In this document: piece by piece, positions 8,804 to 18,402 of the stretch | How positions within the stretch are numbered: the stretch's first letter is position 1 | Layout: every line of letters begins with the position of its first letter | NCBI GenBank assembly: GCA_025054615.1 | Contig: JANWZO010000007.1 | Span: forward strand, 1 to 64,000 | Direction of reading: 5' to 3' | Origin: Kiritimatiellia bacterium | GTDB taxonomy: Bacteria; Verrucomicrobiota; Kiritimatiellia; CAIVKH01 | Length of the DNA: 64,000 bases | Notes under the pieces: model-generated | Databases searched by the model: none | Told to the model about the DNA's origin: nothing | What the model saw: only the letters and a program-made list of their open reading frames with translations | Translations under genes and position numbers: made by a program

Positions 8804-9700
8804 GTGGCTCCTGCAGTCAAGATGCCGGGCCGGTTGCCTGGACTTCGCGCGGTGTTCGTGGCCGCCGCCCTGCTGTCTGGTCTTGTGGGGACGCTTCTGC
8901 TCCGAGAGACCGCTGAAGAGCAGGGATGGGAGCCGGAGCTTTCCCCCTCGGCGCGGCGGATCCTCCTCGCGTCGGGCGCTTCTTTTGAAGCGGTGACCGG
9001 ACGGGCGGCCGTAGCCCAGGCGCCTGAGCGCACGCTGGCCGCCCAGTTGGCGGATGCGGCCGACTTTGCGGCAGCCGAAGCGGTCCGGCGCCTGGGCCTG
9101 TCTTCCCTAACGGCTCCGTTGCGGGTGATCCTCGTCCCTTCCGCCGGGGCGTGGGAAGAGTGGAGCTTTGCAGAAGGGTTTCGAGGCGACAGCCTGGCGA
9201 TCCACCTGAACGGGGAAATTCTTCTCAAGGGCGACGCATCTGATGCGGCTTGCATCGATCGGATTGCGCATGAAACCGTCCATTGGGCCATCAGCGCCGC
9301 ATACGGCAACCGAGTGCCTCTGTGGCTAGATGAAGGACTTGCCGGTTATTGGGGCAAATTGATTGCGCGAAGCTATTTTACGGCCCGGGGGATCCGGGCG
9401 GCGGTAATGGTCCCTGCGCTTTCCGACGAGAAATGGGAGCCGCTCGATCTCCTGACCGCGCGGACGAACTTGCCGGCGGACAGTGAATCGGCAAAAGTCT
9501 TCTACCGCGCGTCGGTCGAACTGGTGCGGGCGATTGAAGATCGAATCGGGACACATCGAATGCCCGATTTCATCCGCGCGGTAGCAGGCGGTCGCGATTG
9601 GCGCCAGGCGCTCGAGGAATTTTCCCACGGGGCGCCGCCGCGGCCGGTCGATCTGGAACGCGAGGTCCGCCTCGCCCTTCAGCAGGCTCATACATGGTGA
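8804..9700 (+). CDS. Secreted or anchored HExxH metallopeptidase-like protein (gluzincin-type, peptidase MA-like)
   Basis: A 298-residue protein with one N-terminal hydrophobic segment (about residues 15-33), so it is secreted or inner-membrane anchored. The core has HETVH at 156-160 and a downstream WLDEGLAGYW with Glu 177, the usual arrangement of zinc ligands and third glutamate in M1-like/peptidase-MA domains. The substrate is unknown. A GTG at 8804 starts the listed frame; an ATG at 8822 that removes six residues is a good alternative. The stop overlaps the holA start by 7 bp, so it is the first gene of the operon with holA, DUF3108, rfaE1 and kdsB. Confidence 0.7.
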   Translation: MAPAVKMPGRLPGLRAVFVAAALLSGLVGTLLLRETAEEQGWEPELSPSARRILLASGASFEAVTGRAAVAQAPERTLAAQLADAADFAAAEAVRRLGLSSLTAPLRVILVPSAGAWEEWSFAEGFRGDSLAIHLNGEILLKGDASDAACIDRIAHETVHWAISAAYGNRVPLWLDEGLAGYWGKLIARSYFTARGIRAAVMVPALSDEKWEPLDLLTARTNLPADSESAKVFYRASVELVRAIEDRIGTHRMPDFIRAVAGGRDWRQALEEFSHGAPPRPVDLEREVRLALQQAHTW

Positions 9701-10839
9701 AAGGCAAAAAATCGCTGGCGGTCGCGCCTCCGAAACGGGCGGAGGAAAACGCCATCTGGTTGTTTTTTGGGAACGACGAGGAATGCGTTGCCCGTAGCGC
9801 CGTTCAGCTCGTCGATTCGTTGGTCCCTCGCGAACTGCGGGACACCGAGCTGGAGACGGTCGACGGCCGCGCGGAAAATGCAGAGGAAGCCGTTGCAGCG
9901 ATTCGGCGCGTGCGCAGCGGGCTGGAGACGGTGGGGCTTTTCAGCACTTCGCGTCTGGTGTGGCTGCGCGATGCGACGTTCTTCCAGGACAACCGCGTGG
10001 GACGCTCATCGGCGGTCAAAGCGGAGGTCGCCGCGCTCGCTGATCTGATCAAATCGGGCTTTTGTCCGGGCAATCGCCTGCTGGTCACTGCGCTGTCGGT
10101 CGATCGGCGCTCAGCGTTTTTCAAGGCCTGCGAAGTGTATGGTGACGTGCGAGAGTTCGAGATCCCTGACAGGCCGCGCGAGCAGGAGGAATACGTCTGC
10201 GAGCGGATTCGGGAGATCGCAACTGGACTCGGCCTGGACCTCACCCACGCCGCGGTTGCGGCGCTGTATGGCAAGATTGGACCAGACACGCGGCGACTGG
10301 CCGTCGAACTCGAAAAGCTGCGCTGCTACAAAGGGGAGGAGCATCGGGTCACGGACGAGGACGTCCGGCGCATCATCTCCGCCGCGCGCGAAGCGGCCGC
10401 ATGGGATCTGGCGGATGCAGTGGGCGACAGGAATTTGGAACGCTCCCTCGAGACGCTGCGCCAGTTGTTGTTCCAAGGCGAGGAGGAATTCCTGCTCATC
10501 ATGGGCCTGCAATCGCGAATCAGTGAGCTCCTCATCATTCGCACGGCCCTTGATCAGGGGTGGATGGAGGTTGGCGGCAGCGACGCGTGGCCCCGGGCGG
10601 CATGGCGGGGGGCCGGCCCTGCGGAGGCTGTCTTCGGCGACCTGCCCGAGAAAATGCAGCCGGCGCAAATGAATCCCTTCCGCGCGGGCCGGCTGGCAAT
10701 TCAGGCGCGGCGCTATAAGCGAGCAGAGCTGCTGGAGGCGCAACGTATCCTGCTCGAAACGCACGAGGCGATGGTCCGCACGCCCACGCCACCCGACTTG
10801 CTGTTGGAAATGGCTCTGGTCAAAATCATTTCCAAATGA
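9694..10839 (+). CDS. holA: DNA polymerase III delta subunit
   Basis: A 381-residue HolA-like clamp-loader subunit. The AAA+-like fold starts at IWLFFGNDEE, without a Walker A as expected for delta; the segments LRDTELETVDG, GLFSTSRLVWLRDA and LLVTALSVDRRSAFFKA match the family. The C-terminal collar has ISAAREAAAWDLADAVGDRN and LIMGLQSRISELLIIR. Delta opens the beta clamp during loading. The ATG at 9694 overlaps the upstream stop, and its own stop overlaps the next ATG (10836-10839), so it is embedded in a coupled operon. An in-frame opening further upstream lies inside the preceding gene and is not used. Confidence 0.88.
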   Translation: MVKGKKSLAVAPPKRAEENAIWLFFGNDEECVARSAVQLVDSLVPRELRDTELETVDGRAENAEEAVAAIRRVRSGLETVGLFSTSRLVWLRDATFFQDNRVGRSSAVKAEVAALADLIKSGFCPGNRLLVTALSVDRRSAFFKACEVYGDVREFEIPDRPREQEEYVCERIREIATGLGLDLTHAAVAALYGKIGPDTRRLAVELEKLRCYKGEEHRVTDEDVRRIISAAREAAAWDLADAVGDRNLERSLETLRQLLFQGEEEFLLIMGLQSRISELLIIRTALDQGWMEVGGSDAWPRAAWRGAGPAEAVFGDLPEKMQPAQMNPFRAGRLAIQARRYKRAELLEAQRILLETHEAMVRTPTPPDLLLEMALVKIISK

Positions 10840-11699
10840 GAGCGACCCTCTCCATCACGATAGCGATTTGGGCTCTGTCGTTTCTGCTGCCGGCCTCCGG
10901 GTTGGCCGAGACGGGACGTCCTCAGCTTTGGTTCGAGGTGGGCGAGGAACTGCATTATCGCATTTACTGGGGAGTTATCTATGTCGGCGATTCGCACGTG
11001 ACCACGGAATGGATCGAGGAAGACGGAAGAACCTTGCTGCGCATTCGGTATCGGACCCGCAGCAATTCGTTTCTGGACCGCATCTATCCTGTGGATGACA
11101 CGATCGAAGCGGTTATTGAGCCGCATTCCTTTCTTCCCGTGCGCTTCGAAAAACGGTTGAGCGAGGGGCGCTATCGGGCCGACGAGGTCACGGTTTTCGA
11201 CCACGCTGCCGGCAAGGCGTATTGGACGAACCGTCGAAAGAACATCACGAAAGAATTTGATATCGAACCTGACACCAGGGATATCGTGACCTTCATGTAT
11301 TTCATGCGCCAGCGCGAATTCCTGCCGGGCGAAGAGGCCAGTTTTCGGGTGATGGCGGATGAAAAAATTTACGACCTGTTCATCAAAGCCGGTCCCGTTG
11401 AGACCCTGTCCATGCCGAAATACGGGAAGGTCAAGAGCATTCGGATCGTGCCGGAGGCTGCATTCCAGGGGCTGTTCGTAAGGAAGGGCAGGATGACACT
11501 CTGGGTGTCGCAAGACGCGCGGCGAGTCGCGACGCGGATCCAGGCGTCGGTGCCGGTGGCGAACGTGCATGTCAACCTGTATCAGGTACGCGGCCCTGGC
11601 AACGACTTCTGGGTGCAGGGAGGATCGAAATGGGCCGAGGATGGGGCGGGGGGAGATGCGCGCCGCCCGGAGACTGAGGATCTGGCCCATGTCGATTAG
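10836..11699 (+). CDS. DUF3108 family periplasmic protein
   Basis: A 287-residue protein with a cleavable signal peptide (ITIAIWALSFLLPASGLAE, about residues 7-25). The mature part begins LWFEVGEELHYRIYWGVIYVG, typical of DUF3108, and continues as an all-beta domain with FLPVRFEKRLSEGRY and LFVRKGRMTLWVSQDARR. The family is periplasmic and often sits near LPS or envelope genes; its biochemical role is unsettled. The start overlaps holA by 4 bp (ATGA), and the stop falls 11 bp inside the heptose kinase gene. Operon context with LPS-core sugar genes favours an envelope role. Confidence 0.78.
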   Translation: MRATLSITIAIWALSFLLPASGLAETGRPQLWFEVGEELHYRIYWGVIYVGDSHVTTEWIEEDGRTLLRIRYRTRSNSFLDRIYPVDDTIEAVIEPHSFLPVRFEKRLSEGRYRADEVTVFDHAAGKAYWTNRRKNITKEFDIEPDTRDIVTFMYFMRQREFLPGEEASFRVMADEKIYDLFIKAGPVETLSMPKYGKVKSIRIVPEAAFQGLFVRKGRMTLWVSQDARRVATRIQASVPVANVHVNLYQVRGPGNDFWVQGGSKWAEDGAGGDARRPETEDLAHVD

Positions 11700-12696
11700 C
11701 GTTTCTCGCGCACGCGCCATTACCGCTCGGTTCTCGCATCAGAAAGTCCTCGTGGTCGGCGACCTGATGTTGGACCACTACATTCATGGGCACGTCAGCC
11801 GTATTTCGCCGGAGGCGCCGGTGCCCGTGTTGCTGGTTGCCCGCGAGCACAGCGTGCCCGGCGGGGCCTGCAACGTCGCGGCGAACGTCCGCGCGCTCGG
11901 CGGCGCGGCCGCCGTTGCCGGCGTGATGGGGCGCGACGCGCACGGCGCTGCTCTGGAACGACTTCTGCAGAGCGCCGGAATCGAAACCCGAGCGGTGTTG
12001 CGGCTTCCGGGCCACCCCACGACCGTCAAGACGCGGGTGATTGCCGAACGGCAACAGGTTGTCCGCGTCGACTGGGAAAAACCGGCCCGTTTGAATGATC
12101 GGCAGCACCGGGAACTGGCCCGAAAAATCGAGCACGCCTTTGAAGGCGTGACGGCTGTGATTTTTGAAGATTACGGAAAGGGGGTTCTTACTCAACCCGT
12201 CGTGGATGCCGTCATGGCCGAGGCCCAACGGCGAGGCGTTCCGGTGGGCCTTGATCCCAAGGAAAACTATCAGCTCCGATTTGATGGACTTGCCCTCGCC
12301 AAGCCCAACCGGAAGGAAGCCTTCGCGCATGCCGGACTGCCGGATCCGGGCCCGAGGAATAATCCTACGGAAGATGTCGCGCTCCTGGAGGTGGCGAACA
12401 GGCTGATGGAAAAATGGAAACCAGCCCTGTTGCTGATCACGCTCGGCGCCCAGGGGTTACTGCTGGCCGAACGCGGCAAAAAGCCGTATCACGTCCCGAC
12501 TCGAGCAAGAGAAGTCTTTGACTTGAGCGGCGCGGGCGACACGGTGATCGCCACATGCATGCTGGCCTTGGCGGCCGGCGCCGACGCGCGTGCCGCCGCG
12601 GAGCTCGCTAATTACGCCGCCGGCGTCGTCGTAGGGAAGCTCGGGACTGCGACATGTTCGCGCGAGGAGCTGCTCGAGTACCTCGCCCGCGGATAA
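11689..12696 (+). CDS. rfaE1: D-glycero-beta-D-manno-heptose-7-phosphate kinase (single-domain HldE1/RfaE1 type)
   Basis: A 335-residue PfkB-family sugar kinase. It has VLVVGDLMLDHYIHGHVSRI with SPEAPVPVL and GGACNVAANVRALG, characteristic of the heptose kinase half of HldE, and the anion-hole/catalytic motif DLSGAGDTV near the end. It phosphorylates heptose 7-phosphate at C1 on the way to ADP-heptose for the LPS inner core. The nucleotidyltransferase domain of fused HldE is absent and should be encoded elsewhere. The ATG at 11689 overlaps the DUF3108 gene; kdsB follows 5 bp downstream. Together they supply two activated sugars of LPS core. Confidence 0.9.
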   Translation: MSISVSRARAITARFSHQKVLVVGDLMLDHYIHGHVSRISPEAPVPVLLVAREHSVPGGACNVAANVRALGGAAAVAGVMGRDAHGAALERLLQSAGIETRAVLRLPGHPTTVKTRVIAERQQVVRVDWEKPARLNDRQHRELARKIEHAFEGVTAVIFEDYGKGVLTQPVVDAVMAEAQRRGVPVGLDPKENYQLRFDGLALAKPNRKEAFAHAGLPDPGPRNNPTEDVALLEVANRLMEKWKPALLLITLGAQGLLLAERGKKPYHVPTRAREVFDLSGAGDTVIATCMLALAAGADARAAAELANYAAGVVVGKLGTATCSREELLEYLARG

Positions 12697-12701
12697 TCGC
12701 C

Positions 12702-13451
12702 ATGCGGGTCGCCATCGTCATCCCCGCCCGATACGGCTCCTCGCGATTGCCTGGGAAACCCCTGATTCAGCTCTGCGGCAAACCCTTGATCCAATGGGTT
12801 TGGGAGCGCGCTCGCCAAAGCCGACATGGCGAAACGGTGCGGATCGCGACGGATGATCCTCGAATCGTCGAGACCGTCCGCGCGTTCGGGGGGGAATGCG
12901 TGATGACCCGTCCTGACCACCCATCCGGCACGGACCGCATTGCCGAAGCAGTCCGGCATCTCGATCTCGATATCGTGGTGAATATCCAGGGGGACGAGCC
13001 ACTAATCGATCCGGGATTGATCGACAGCCTGGCCGACTCGCTCGCTCAAAATTCCGATTGGGATATGGCGACTGCGGCAACACCGATCCGGTCGGAAGGG
13101 GATCTTCGAAACCCTGCCGTCGTCAAGGTGGTCGTGGATGCTTGCGGTTGTGCCTTGTATTTCTCGCGAGAACCGATTCCCCATGTGCGCGATACGGTCG
13201 ACCCGGCTCAGATCCTTTCGCGCGGGTTGCATCGCCGGCACCTTGGGGTATATGCCTACCGCCGCGATTTTCTCGAACGCTTGGTCGCGACCCCGCCGTG
13301 CGAGCTGGAACTGGCAGAGAAGCTCGAGCAACTGCGAGCTCTCTACATCGGTGGGCGCATAGGTGTCCTCGCGACCGAACATGTCGGACTGGGGGTCGAC
13401 ACGCCCGACGACATTCCGCGCGCCGAGGCGGCCCTCCGCGCTCAGGCCTGA
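12702..13451 (+). CDS. kdsB: 3-deoxy-manno-octulosonate (Kdo) cytidylyltransferase
   Basis: A 249-residue CMP-Kdo synthetase. The N-terminal nucleotide loop is VIPARYGSSRLPGKPL, followed by RIATDD, the substrate-binding HPSGTDRIAEA and the metal-binding VVNIQGDEP; LGVYAYRRDFL and VDTPDD near the C-terminus complete the signature. It activates Kdo with CTP for transfer to lipid A. Start: the ATG at 12702 directly begins the MRVAIVIPARYG strand. It lies 5 bp after the heptose kinase and is the last gene of this plus-strand operon, converging on the TPR glycosyltransferase. Confidence 0.94.
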   Translation: MRVAIVIPARYGSSRLPGKPLIQLCGKPLIQWVWERARQSRHGETVRIATDDPRIVETVRAFGGECVMTRPDHPSGTDRIAEAVRHLDLDIVVNIQGDEPLIDPGLIDSLADSLAQNSDWDMATAATPIRSEGDLRNPAVVKVVVDACGCALYFSREPIPHVRDTVDPAQILSRGLHRRHLGVYAYRRDFLERLVATPPCELELAEKLEQLRALYIGGRIGVLATEHVGLGVDTPDDIPRAEAALRAQA

Positions 13452-13486
13452 CGAACACGAGCGCCGAACACGCGCCGAGAGACGGG

Positions 13487-13506
13487 CTGCGGCAATGGCG
13501 CCGCAG
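13487..13506. other. Hairpin between convergent genes (possible bidirectional terminator)
   Basis: CTGCGGC (13487-13493) and GCCGCAG (13500-13506) form a 7-bp GC-rich stem with a 6-nt loop in the 65-bp gap between kdsB and the convergent glycosyltransferase. No T-run follows on either strand, so it is only a candidate transcript end. Confidence 0.3.
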
Positions 13507-13516
13507 TAATCAGCGT

Positions 13517-15196
13517 TTATTCGGCGGCGCTCAGACTTGCTTCCAATTCGGCAAGGAGCTTCGCGGCGGATTCGCTAAGGGGACGGCGGGCCGCTGCCGC
13601 GCGGAGCGTGTCACGAGCGGCCCGAACGTCGCCGGCCCGCGCCAAACTCAATGCGAAATTGTAGGCCGCAAGCGGGTGTGTCGGCTCGACCTCTAAAACG
13701 GCCGCGAACGACGCAGCGGCCTCGCGGTAGGCGCCCAGCCGGAACAGCGCCTCGCCGCGGGCATGGAGGAGTGGTGCGAAATTCGGGCGTATGGCCAGCC
13801 CGCGATCGGTCATGCGCAACGCCTCCTCCGCCCGGTTGGCCTGCATCAGATGGACGGCCGCATTCGCGTAGTCGGTCGGGCGTTGGTCAGGGATCTGAAA
13901 TGGCCAGAAGACGATTCCCAGCGCGGCGAGCGCTAACACGATGGAAAGTCGGGGTCGCCCTGCGCGGAAATCGTCGGTAATGCGGCGAAGGCCGGCCGCG
14001 CCCAGCCCGAGGAAAAGAGGCGCAAGCGCGAGCCGATACCTGGCCGTGATGAACATGGCAACGAGGCTCAACACACCGGCGGCGGCCAGCGACCGGAGCG
14101 GCCCGGCTCCGCGGGCGCAAGCCAGGCCGACCAGTCCTGCCCAGCCGATCCAGGCGAAACTGGGCCACCAGCGGCTTTCGAACCAGCCCACCAGCAGTTG
14201 CGACAGTTCGACGAGTCGCAAGTCGTCTACATCCACGCCATGGAACACGAGGACAGCTTTGCGCAGCGCCAAACGCAGCGCGTCTGCCGGCCGTTCTCGC
14301 CAAAATTTCATCGCCTGTTCACTCCACCACGCGGAACTTTCCGCGCGAGACAGCTTGCGTCCGACAGCCTCCTCCGCAGCGCGGTGAGCGTCCTCGAGGA
14401 GGGCCCCAGCGGTCATTCGAAAGTTTCGGACCCGAACCGGGTGGCCGGTGGCTCGCTCGTGGTTCCCCATGTAGAAATTGAAGCCGCTATGCGTGGTGAG
14501 TCCGACGAACTGCCCTTCGATGCGCGCGTTGTGAACGGCAACAACCGCGATCGGGCCGGCGAATGCGAGAGCGAACGCCAGGAGATGGCGCAATGGAATG
14601 CTCCGCTCCCGCGCCGAGAGCGCCTCGGCCAGCGCCCACGCGGGCGCCATCAAAAGCCAGGCTGCCCAGCCGAGCGCGGATGTTCCCGCCAGCAGCCCGA
14701 GACCCAGCCAGCTCGCCGTGCGTTGGCGTTTGAAGCGGAGCGAGATCCAGGCGAAGAGGGCCGTGGCGAATGCGTTCAGCGTGTTGGGCATGGTCTGAAC
14801 CGAGTACGCAATTGCGACGGGATACATGGCGTAAAGCAGGCTCGCGAGGGCGGCCACGGGCGGGATCGCACCGAGCCGCGCGGCCGTCAGCGCGATGAGC
14901 GCGGCGGTCGCCGCGTCACACGCGATGCCGAAATACGCGGCGTTTTCCGCTCGGGGTCCTGTCGCGAGATAAATAAGGCGCAGCGCCCACGGGTAGAGCG
15001 GCATGTGGTCGAAAGCGCGGTCCGGAAAAAAAGGTTCCTGCGCGGCCCTGTGATAGAGGGCTCGGTCATGGCCGCCGGCGCCAGGGTTGGCGAGAGAGGA
15101 CTCAGCGAAGTCCGCAAAATATAAGCACCGCACGGCTGCAGCTAACACGGCGGACGCAACCGCGATCAATTTCACGGAACGACGAACGGTCGTCAT
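13517..15196 (-). CDS. Membrane glycosyltransferase (GT39/ArnT-like) with C-terminal TPR domain
   Basis: About 559 residues. The first 420 or so contain about 10 hydrophobic segments, with a conserved loop HMPLYPWALRLIY after the first helix that resembles GT-C lipid-sugar transferases of the PMT/ArnT clan, and FMAR-like FNFYMGNHERATGHP later. The last 120 residues have two or three TPR-like helical repeats (YANAAVHLMQANRAEEAL, PLLHARGEALFRLGAYREA, HPLAAYNFALSLARAGD). It probably transfers a sugar from a polyprenyl carrier outside the inner membrane. I chose the ATG at 15196; an upstream TTG at 15241 is less likely. It diverges from glpK. Confidence 0.72.
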   Translation of the reverse strand: MTTVRRSVKLIAVASAVLAAAVRCLYFADFAESSLANPGAGGHDRALYHRAAQEPFFPDRAFDHMPLYPWALRLIYLATGPRAENAAYFGIACDAATAALIALTAARLGAIPPVAALASLLYAMYPVAIAYSVQTMPNTLNAFATALFAWISLRFKRQRTASWLGLGLLAGTSALGWAAWLLMAPAWALAEALSARERSIPLRHLLAFALAFAGPIAVVAVHNARIEGQFVGLTTHSGFNFYMGNHERATGHPVRVRNFRMTAGALLEDAHRAAEEAVGRKLSRAESSAWWSEQAMKFWRERPADALRLALRKAVLVFHGVDVDDLRLVELSQLLVGWFESRWWPSFAWIGWAGLVGLACARGAGPLRSLAAAGVLSLVAMFITARYRLALAPLFLGLGAAGLRRITDDFRAGRPRLSIVLALAALGIVFWPFQIPDQRPTDYANAAVHLMQANRAEEALRMTDRGLAIRPNFAPLLHARGEALFRLGAYREAAASFAAVLEVEPTHPLAAYNFALSLARAGDVRAARDTLRAAAARRPLSESAAKLLAELEASLSAAE

Positions 15197-15296
15197 GAAG
15201 GAATCGTCAATCGCAGGCCCCTCGATGGCAAGTCCGCGCAAAAGAGCATCGCGCGCCGGCCGCGCTTATGACAGACTCCGGCCAGGAGGATGAGCG

Positions 15297-16805
15297 ATGA
15301 AGGCGGTTTTGGCGCTGGATCAAGGGACGACGAGTTCTCGAGCCATACTCTTCGACAAGTCGGGCCGAGTGATCGGCGCGTCGCAGCGCGAATTTCCCCA
15401 ACACTACCCCCAGCCGGGCTGGGTCGAGCACGACGCCATGGACATTTGGGAATCGCAACTGGATTGCGCCAAAAGGGCGATTCGCGAGGCTGGACTGAAC
15501 CCGCGAGATATTGCAGCGATCGGCGTCACCAACCAGCGCGAGACCGCGATCCTCTGGGACCGCTCTAGCGGGCGACCGGTTCATCGCGCCATCGTTTGGC
15601 AGGACCGGCGGACGGCCGAACTGTGTGAACGTCTCCGCCGTCGTGGGTTGGAGCCGTCCATTGCGCGGAAGACAGGCCTGAGACTTGACCCGTATTTCTC
15701 GGCCACCAAGGTCACATGGATGCTGGACCACTCGAAAAAATTGCGCCGCGACGCGGAAAATGGACGCGTGGCGTTTGGCACGGTCGATTCTTGGCTGGTT
15801 CACCAGTTGACCGAAGGCGGATTGCATGTGACTGACGCGTCGAACGCCAGCCGGACGCTGCTGTTCAACATCCGCACAGGTCGGTGGGATGCTGCGCTCT
15901 TGCGCCTTTTCGGCGTGCCGGCCCCGATGCTTCCTGCCGTGCGGGATTCGAGCGAGGTCGTGGGGGTCGTTTCCAAGCGGTGGTTTGGCGCCGAAATCCC
16001 GATTGCGGGCATCGCCGGCGACCAGCAGGCGGCGTTGTTCGGCCAGTTGGGGATTCGGCCGGGCCTCGTGAAAAACACGTATGGCACCGGCTTGTTCATG
16101 CTGATGAACACCGGGACCCGGCCCGTGTTTTCGCGCAACCGGCTGCTCACCACGGTCGCCTGGCGATTGAAGGGCGAGATGACCTACGCGCTCGAGGGCA
16201 GTGTGTTTATTGGGGGCGCCGCAGTCCAATGGTTGCGTGATGGTCTGCGGCTCATTCAGCGGTCAGCCGACATCGAGCCGCTGGCGGCGAGCGTGCCCGA
16301 TTCGGGCGGCGTCGTCCTAGTGCCTGCATTTACCGGTCTGGGAGCGCCCTACTGGGATCCGTATGCGCGCGGGACGGTGGTGGGCATCACGAGAGGAACC
16401 TCGGCTGCGCATCTCGCGCGCGCGACGCTCGAAGCCATCGCGCACCAATCGGCAGATGTGCTGGATGCAATGCGGAGAGATGCGCGGTTGACCCTTCGCG
16501 AGGTGCGGGTGGATGGCGGTGCATCGGAGAACAACCTGCTGATGCAAATCCAGGCGGATCTGGCGCGGGTGCCCGTCGTTCGGCCGGCCGTTCGTGAAAC
16601 GACGGCGCTCGGCGCGGCGATGCTGGCGGCGTTGGCAGTTGGATTTTGGCGCAATCTGCAGGAACTGGAACGGATCTGGGCGTTGGATCGCCGGTTCCGC
16701 CCCCTGCAGCCTGCCGCGGCATCTCGTAGGGCGCGGGAGCGATGGGCCGAGGCTGTTCGGCGTTCGCTGGGATGGGCGCGGGCAGGCGGCGGGGTCGGGC
16801 AGTGA
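15297..16805 (+). CDS. glpK: Glycerol kinase
   Basis: A 502-residue FGGY kinase. The ATP-binding start [30 protein letters not shown], the C-terminal FGGY signature ([20 protein letters not shown]) and [11 protein letters not shown] are all present, so it converts glycerol to sn-glycerol 3-phosphate with high confidence. The start ATG follows GGAGG-like bases (AGGAGGATGAGCG, 15283-15295). It overlaps glpD by 4 bp (GTGA, 16802-16805). No glpF facilitator or glp repressor is visible in the neighbourhood. Confidence 0.96.
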   Translation: MKAVLALDQGTTSSRAILFDKSGRVIGASQREFPQHYPQPGWVEHDAMDIWESQLDCAKRAIREAGLNPRDIAAIGVTNQRETAILWDRSSGRPVHRAIVWQDRRTAELCERLRRRGLEPSIARKTGLRLDPYFSATKVTWMLDHSKKLRRDAENGRVAFGTVDSWLVHQLTEGGLHVTDASNASRTLLFNIRTGRWDAALLRLFGVPAPMLPAVRDSSEVVGVVSKRWFGAEIPIAGIAGDQQAALFGQLGIRPGLVKNTYGTGLFMLMNTGTRPVFSRNRLLTTVAWRLKGEMTYALEGSVFIGGAAVQWLRDGLRLIQRSADIEPLAASVPDSGGVVLVPAFTGLGAPYWDPYARGTVVGITRGTSAAHLARATLEAIAHQSADVLDAMRRDARLTLREVRVDGGASENNLLMQIQADLARVPVVRPAVRETTALGAAMLAALAVGFWRNLQELERIWALDRRFRPLQPAAASRRARERWAEAVRRSLGWARAGGGVGQ

Positions 16806-18367
16806 ATCGGGAGGAGGCGATTCGCCGGATTCGCGGCGAGCCGACGGAATGGGATGTCCTCGTAATTGGCGGCGGCGCCGCGGGGTTGGGCGCCGCGGTC
16901 GATGCTGCCGCCCGCGGCTATGCCACGGTTCTCGTGGAACAGCACGACTTTGCGAAGGGCACCTCGAGCCGGAGCACCAAACTCATTCACGGGGGCGTCC
17001 GCTACCTGCGCCAAGGCAACATTGCCCTTGTCAGGGAGGCGCTGCACGAGCGAGGCCTGCTGCGGCGTCTCGCGCCACATCTGGTGCGCGACCTCGGATT
17101 CGTCGTGCCGCTCTACGCATGGTGGGAGGGGCCCTTTTACGGGTTCGGTTTCAAACTCTATGATGCTCTGGCGGGCGATCTTGGCCTTGCGCCATCCCGC
17201 CGACTTTCGAAGCGCGAGACGCTGGCCCGCATTCCGACAGTTCGCGCAGAGGGTCTGCTCGGGGGCGTGGTTTACCACGACGCGCAATTTGACGACGCCC
17301 GCCTTGCAATTGTGCTGGCGCGGACGCTCCACGCCCTCGGCGGAGTGCCGCTAAATTATGCTCGCGCGATTCGTCTGCTCAAACGCCGCGGCCGCATTTG
17401 CGGCGCCGTGGTGCGAGATGAAGAGGATCCTGCCAAGCCAGTGTACGAAATCCGCGCCCGGGTCGTCATCAACGCGACGGGCGTTTTTGCGGACCGCATC
17501 CGCCGGTTGGACTGCCGCGGCGCGCAGCCGCTGGCGTCGCCCAGCCAGGGCGTGCACCTCGTTCTCGACCGGTCGTTCCTGCCCGGCGATGACGCGATCA
17601 TGGTGCCACACACCGAGGACGGCCGGGTGCTTTTTGCCGTGCCGTGGAAAGGGCGTGCGTTGATTGGCACGACCGATACGCCGGTTCGCCGCGCCGTACT
17701 CGAGCCGGTCCCGCTGGACGAGGAGGTCGATTACCTCCTCCGCCACGCGGCGCGCTATCTCGCCCGCGCGCCGACCCGCGATGACGTGCTGAGCATGTTC
17801 GCCGGCCTCCGCCCGCTTTTCGGGTCGCGAAAAGGCGCGCCGACGGCCGCGCTGTCGCGGGAACATTACATCGAAGTCTCGCCGTCCGGGCTGGTGACGA
17901 TCGTGGGAGGGAAATGGACCACCTACCGACGGATGGGCGAGGACGTCGTGACGCGGGCGGCCGAATCAGCCGGCCTGCCCAAGCGGGAGCCCGCCTCCGC
18001 CGATATTCCCCTTTTGGGCGCGCCAGCCATGGCGCCCGAACCAGGTCGGCTTGCGGACTACGGAACGGAGTCTTCGGAGATCGAAAAGTTGGAATCGGCC
18101 CAACAAAATCTCGCGGCGCCCATCCACCCGCGGCTGCCCTACTGTTTCTCACAGGTTTTGTGGGCGGTGCAGCGCGAAATGGCCCGCACGGTGGAGGATG
18201 TGCTGGCCCGTCGTACGCGGGCGCTGTTTCTGGATGCCCGGGCCGCCCTCGAGGCCGCGCCCGCCGTCGCGGAACAGCTCGCCGAAATGCTTACCAGACC
18301 GCGTTCCTGGGTGGATTCACAACTTGAAGAATTCAAAAAAATCGTTCAACGATACCTTCCATCCTAA
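16802..18367 (+). CDS. glpD: Glycerol-3-phosphate dehydrogenase (FAD-dependent, GlpD type)
   Basis: A 521-residue flavoprotein. The FAD dinucleotide-binding motif is [14 protein letters not shown] (about 19-32), followed by [15 protein letters not shown], the classical GlpD signature, and [11 protein letters not shown]. The C-terminal DAO cap and helical domain ([23 protein letters not shown]) are complete. It oxidises glycerol 3-phosphate to dihydroxyacetone phosphate and passes electrons to the quinone pool. A GTG at 16802 overlapping the glpK stop is the best start; an in-frame ATG at 16742 lies inside glpK. It forms a catabolic pair with glpK. Confidence 0.94.
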   Translation: MNREEAIRRIRGEPTEWDVLVIGGGAAGLGAAVDAAARGYATVLVEQHDFAKGTSSRSTKLIHGGVRYLRQGNIALVREALHERGLLRRLAPHLVRDLGFVVPLYAWWEGPFYGFGFKLYDALAGDLGLAPSRRLSKRETLARIPTVRAEGLLGGVVYHDAQFDDARLAIVLARTLHALGGVPLNYARAIRLLKRRGRICGAVVRDEEDPAKPVYEIRARVVINATGVFADRIRRLDCRGAQPLASPSQGVHLVLDRSFLPGDDAIMVPHTEDGRVLFAVPWKGRALIGTTDTPVRRAVLEPVPLDEEVDYLLRHAARYLARAPTRDDVLSMFAGLRPLFGSRKGAPTAALSREHYIEVSPSGLVTIVGGKWTTYRRMGEDVVTRAAESAGLPKREPASADIPLLGAPAMAPEPGRLADYGTESSEIEKLESAQQNLAAPIHPRLPYCFSQVLWAVQREMARTVEDVLARRTRALFLDARAALEAAPAVAEQLAEMLTRPRSWVDSQLEEFKKIVQRYLPS

Positions 18368-18402
18368 AAGGCGGTCGACGCATCACCAAAAGGAGGTATC
18401 GG

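Noticed and set aside
14198-15124. A 308-codon plus-strand frame opposite the TPR glycosyltransferase
   Set aside because: Its translation is charged and repeat-like without membrane or domain pattern; the opposite strand has consistent hydrophobic segments and TPR motifs.
16349-17332. A 327-codon minus-strand frame across the glpK-glpD junction
   Set aside because: It overlaps two certain genes with clear motifs and has no recognisable domain.
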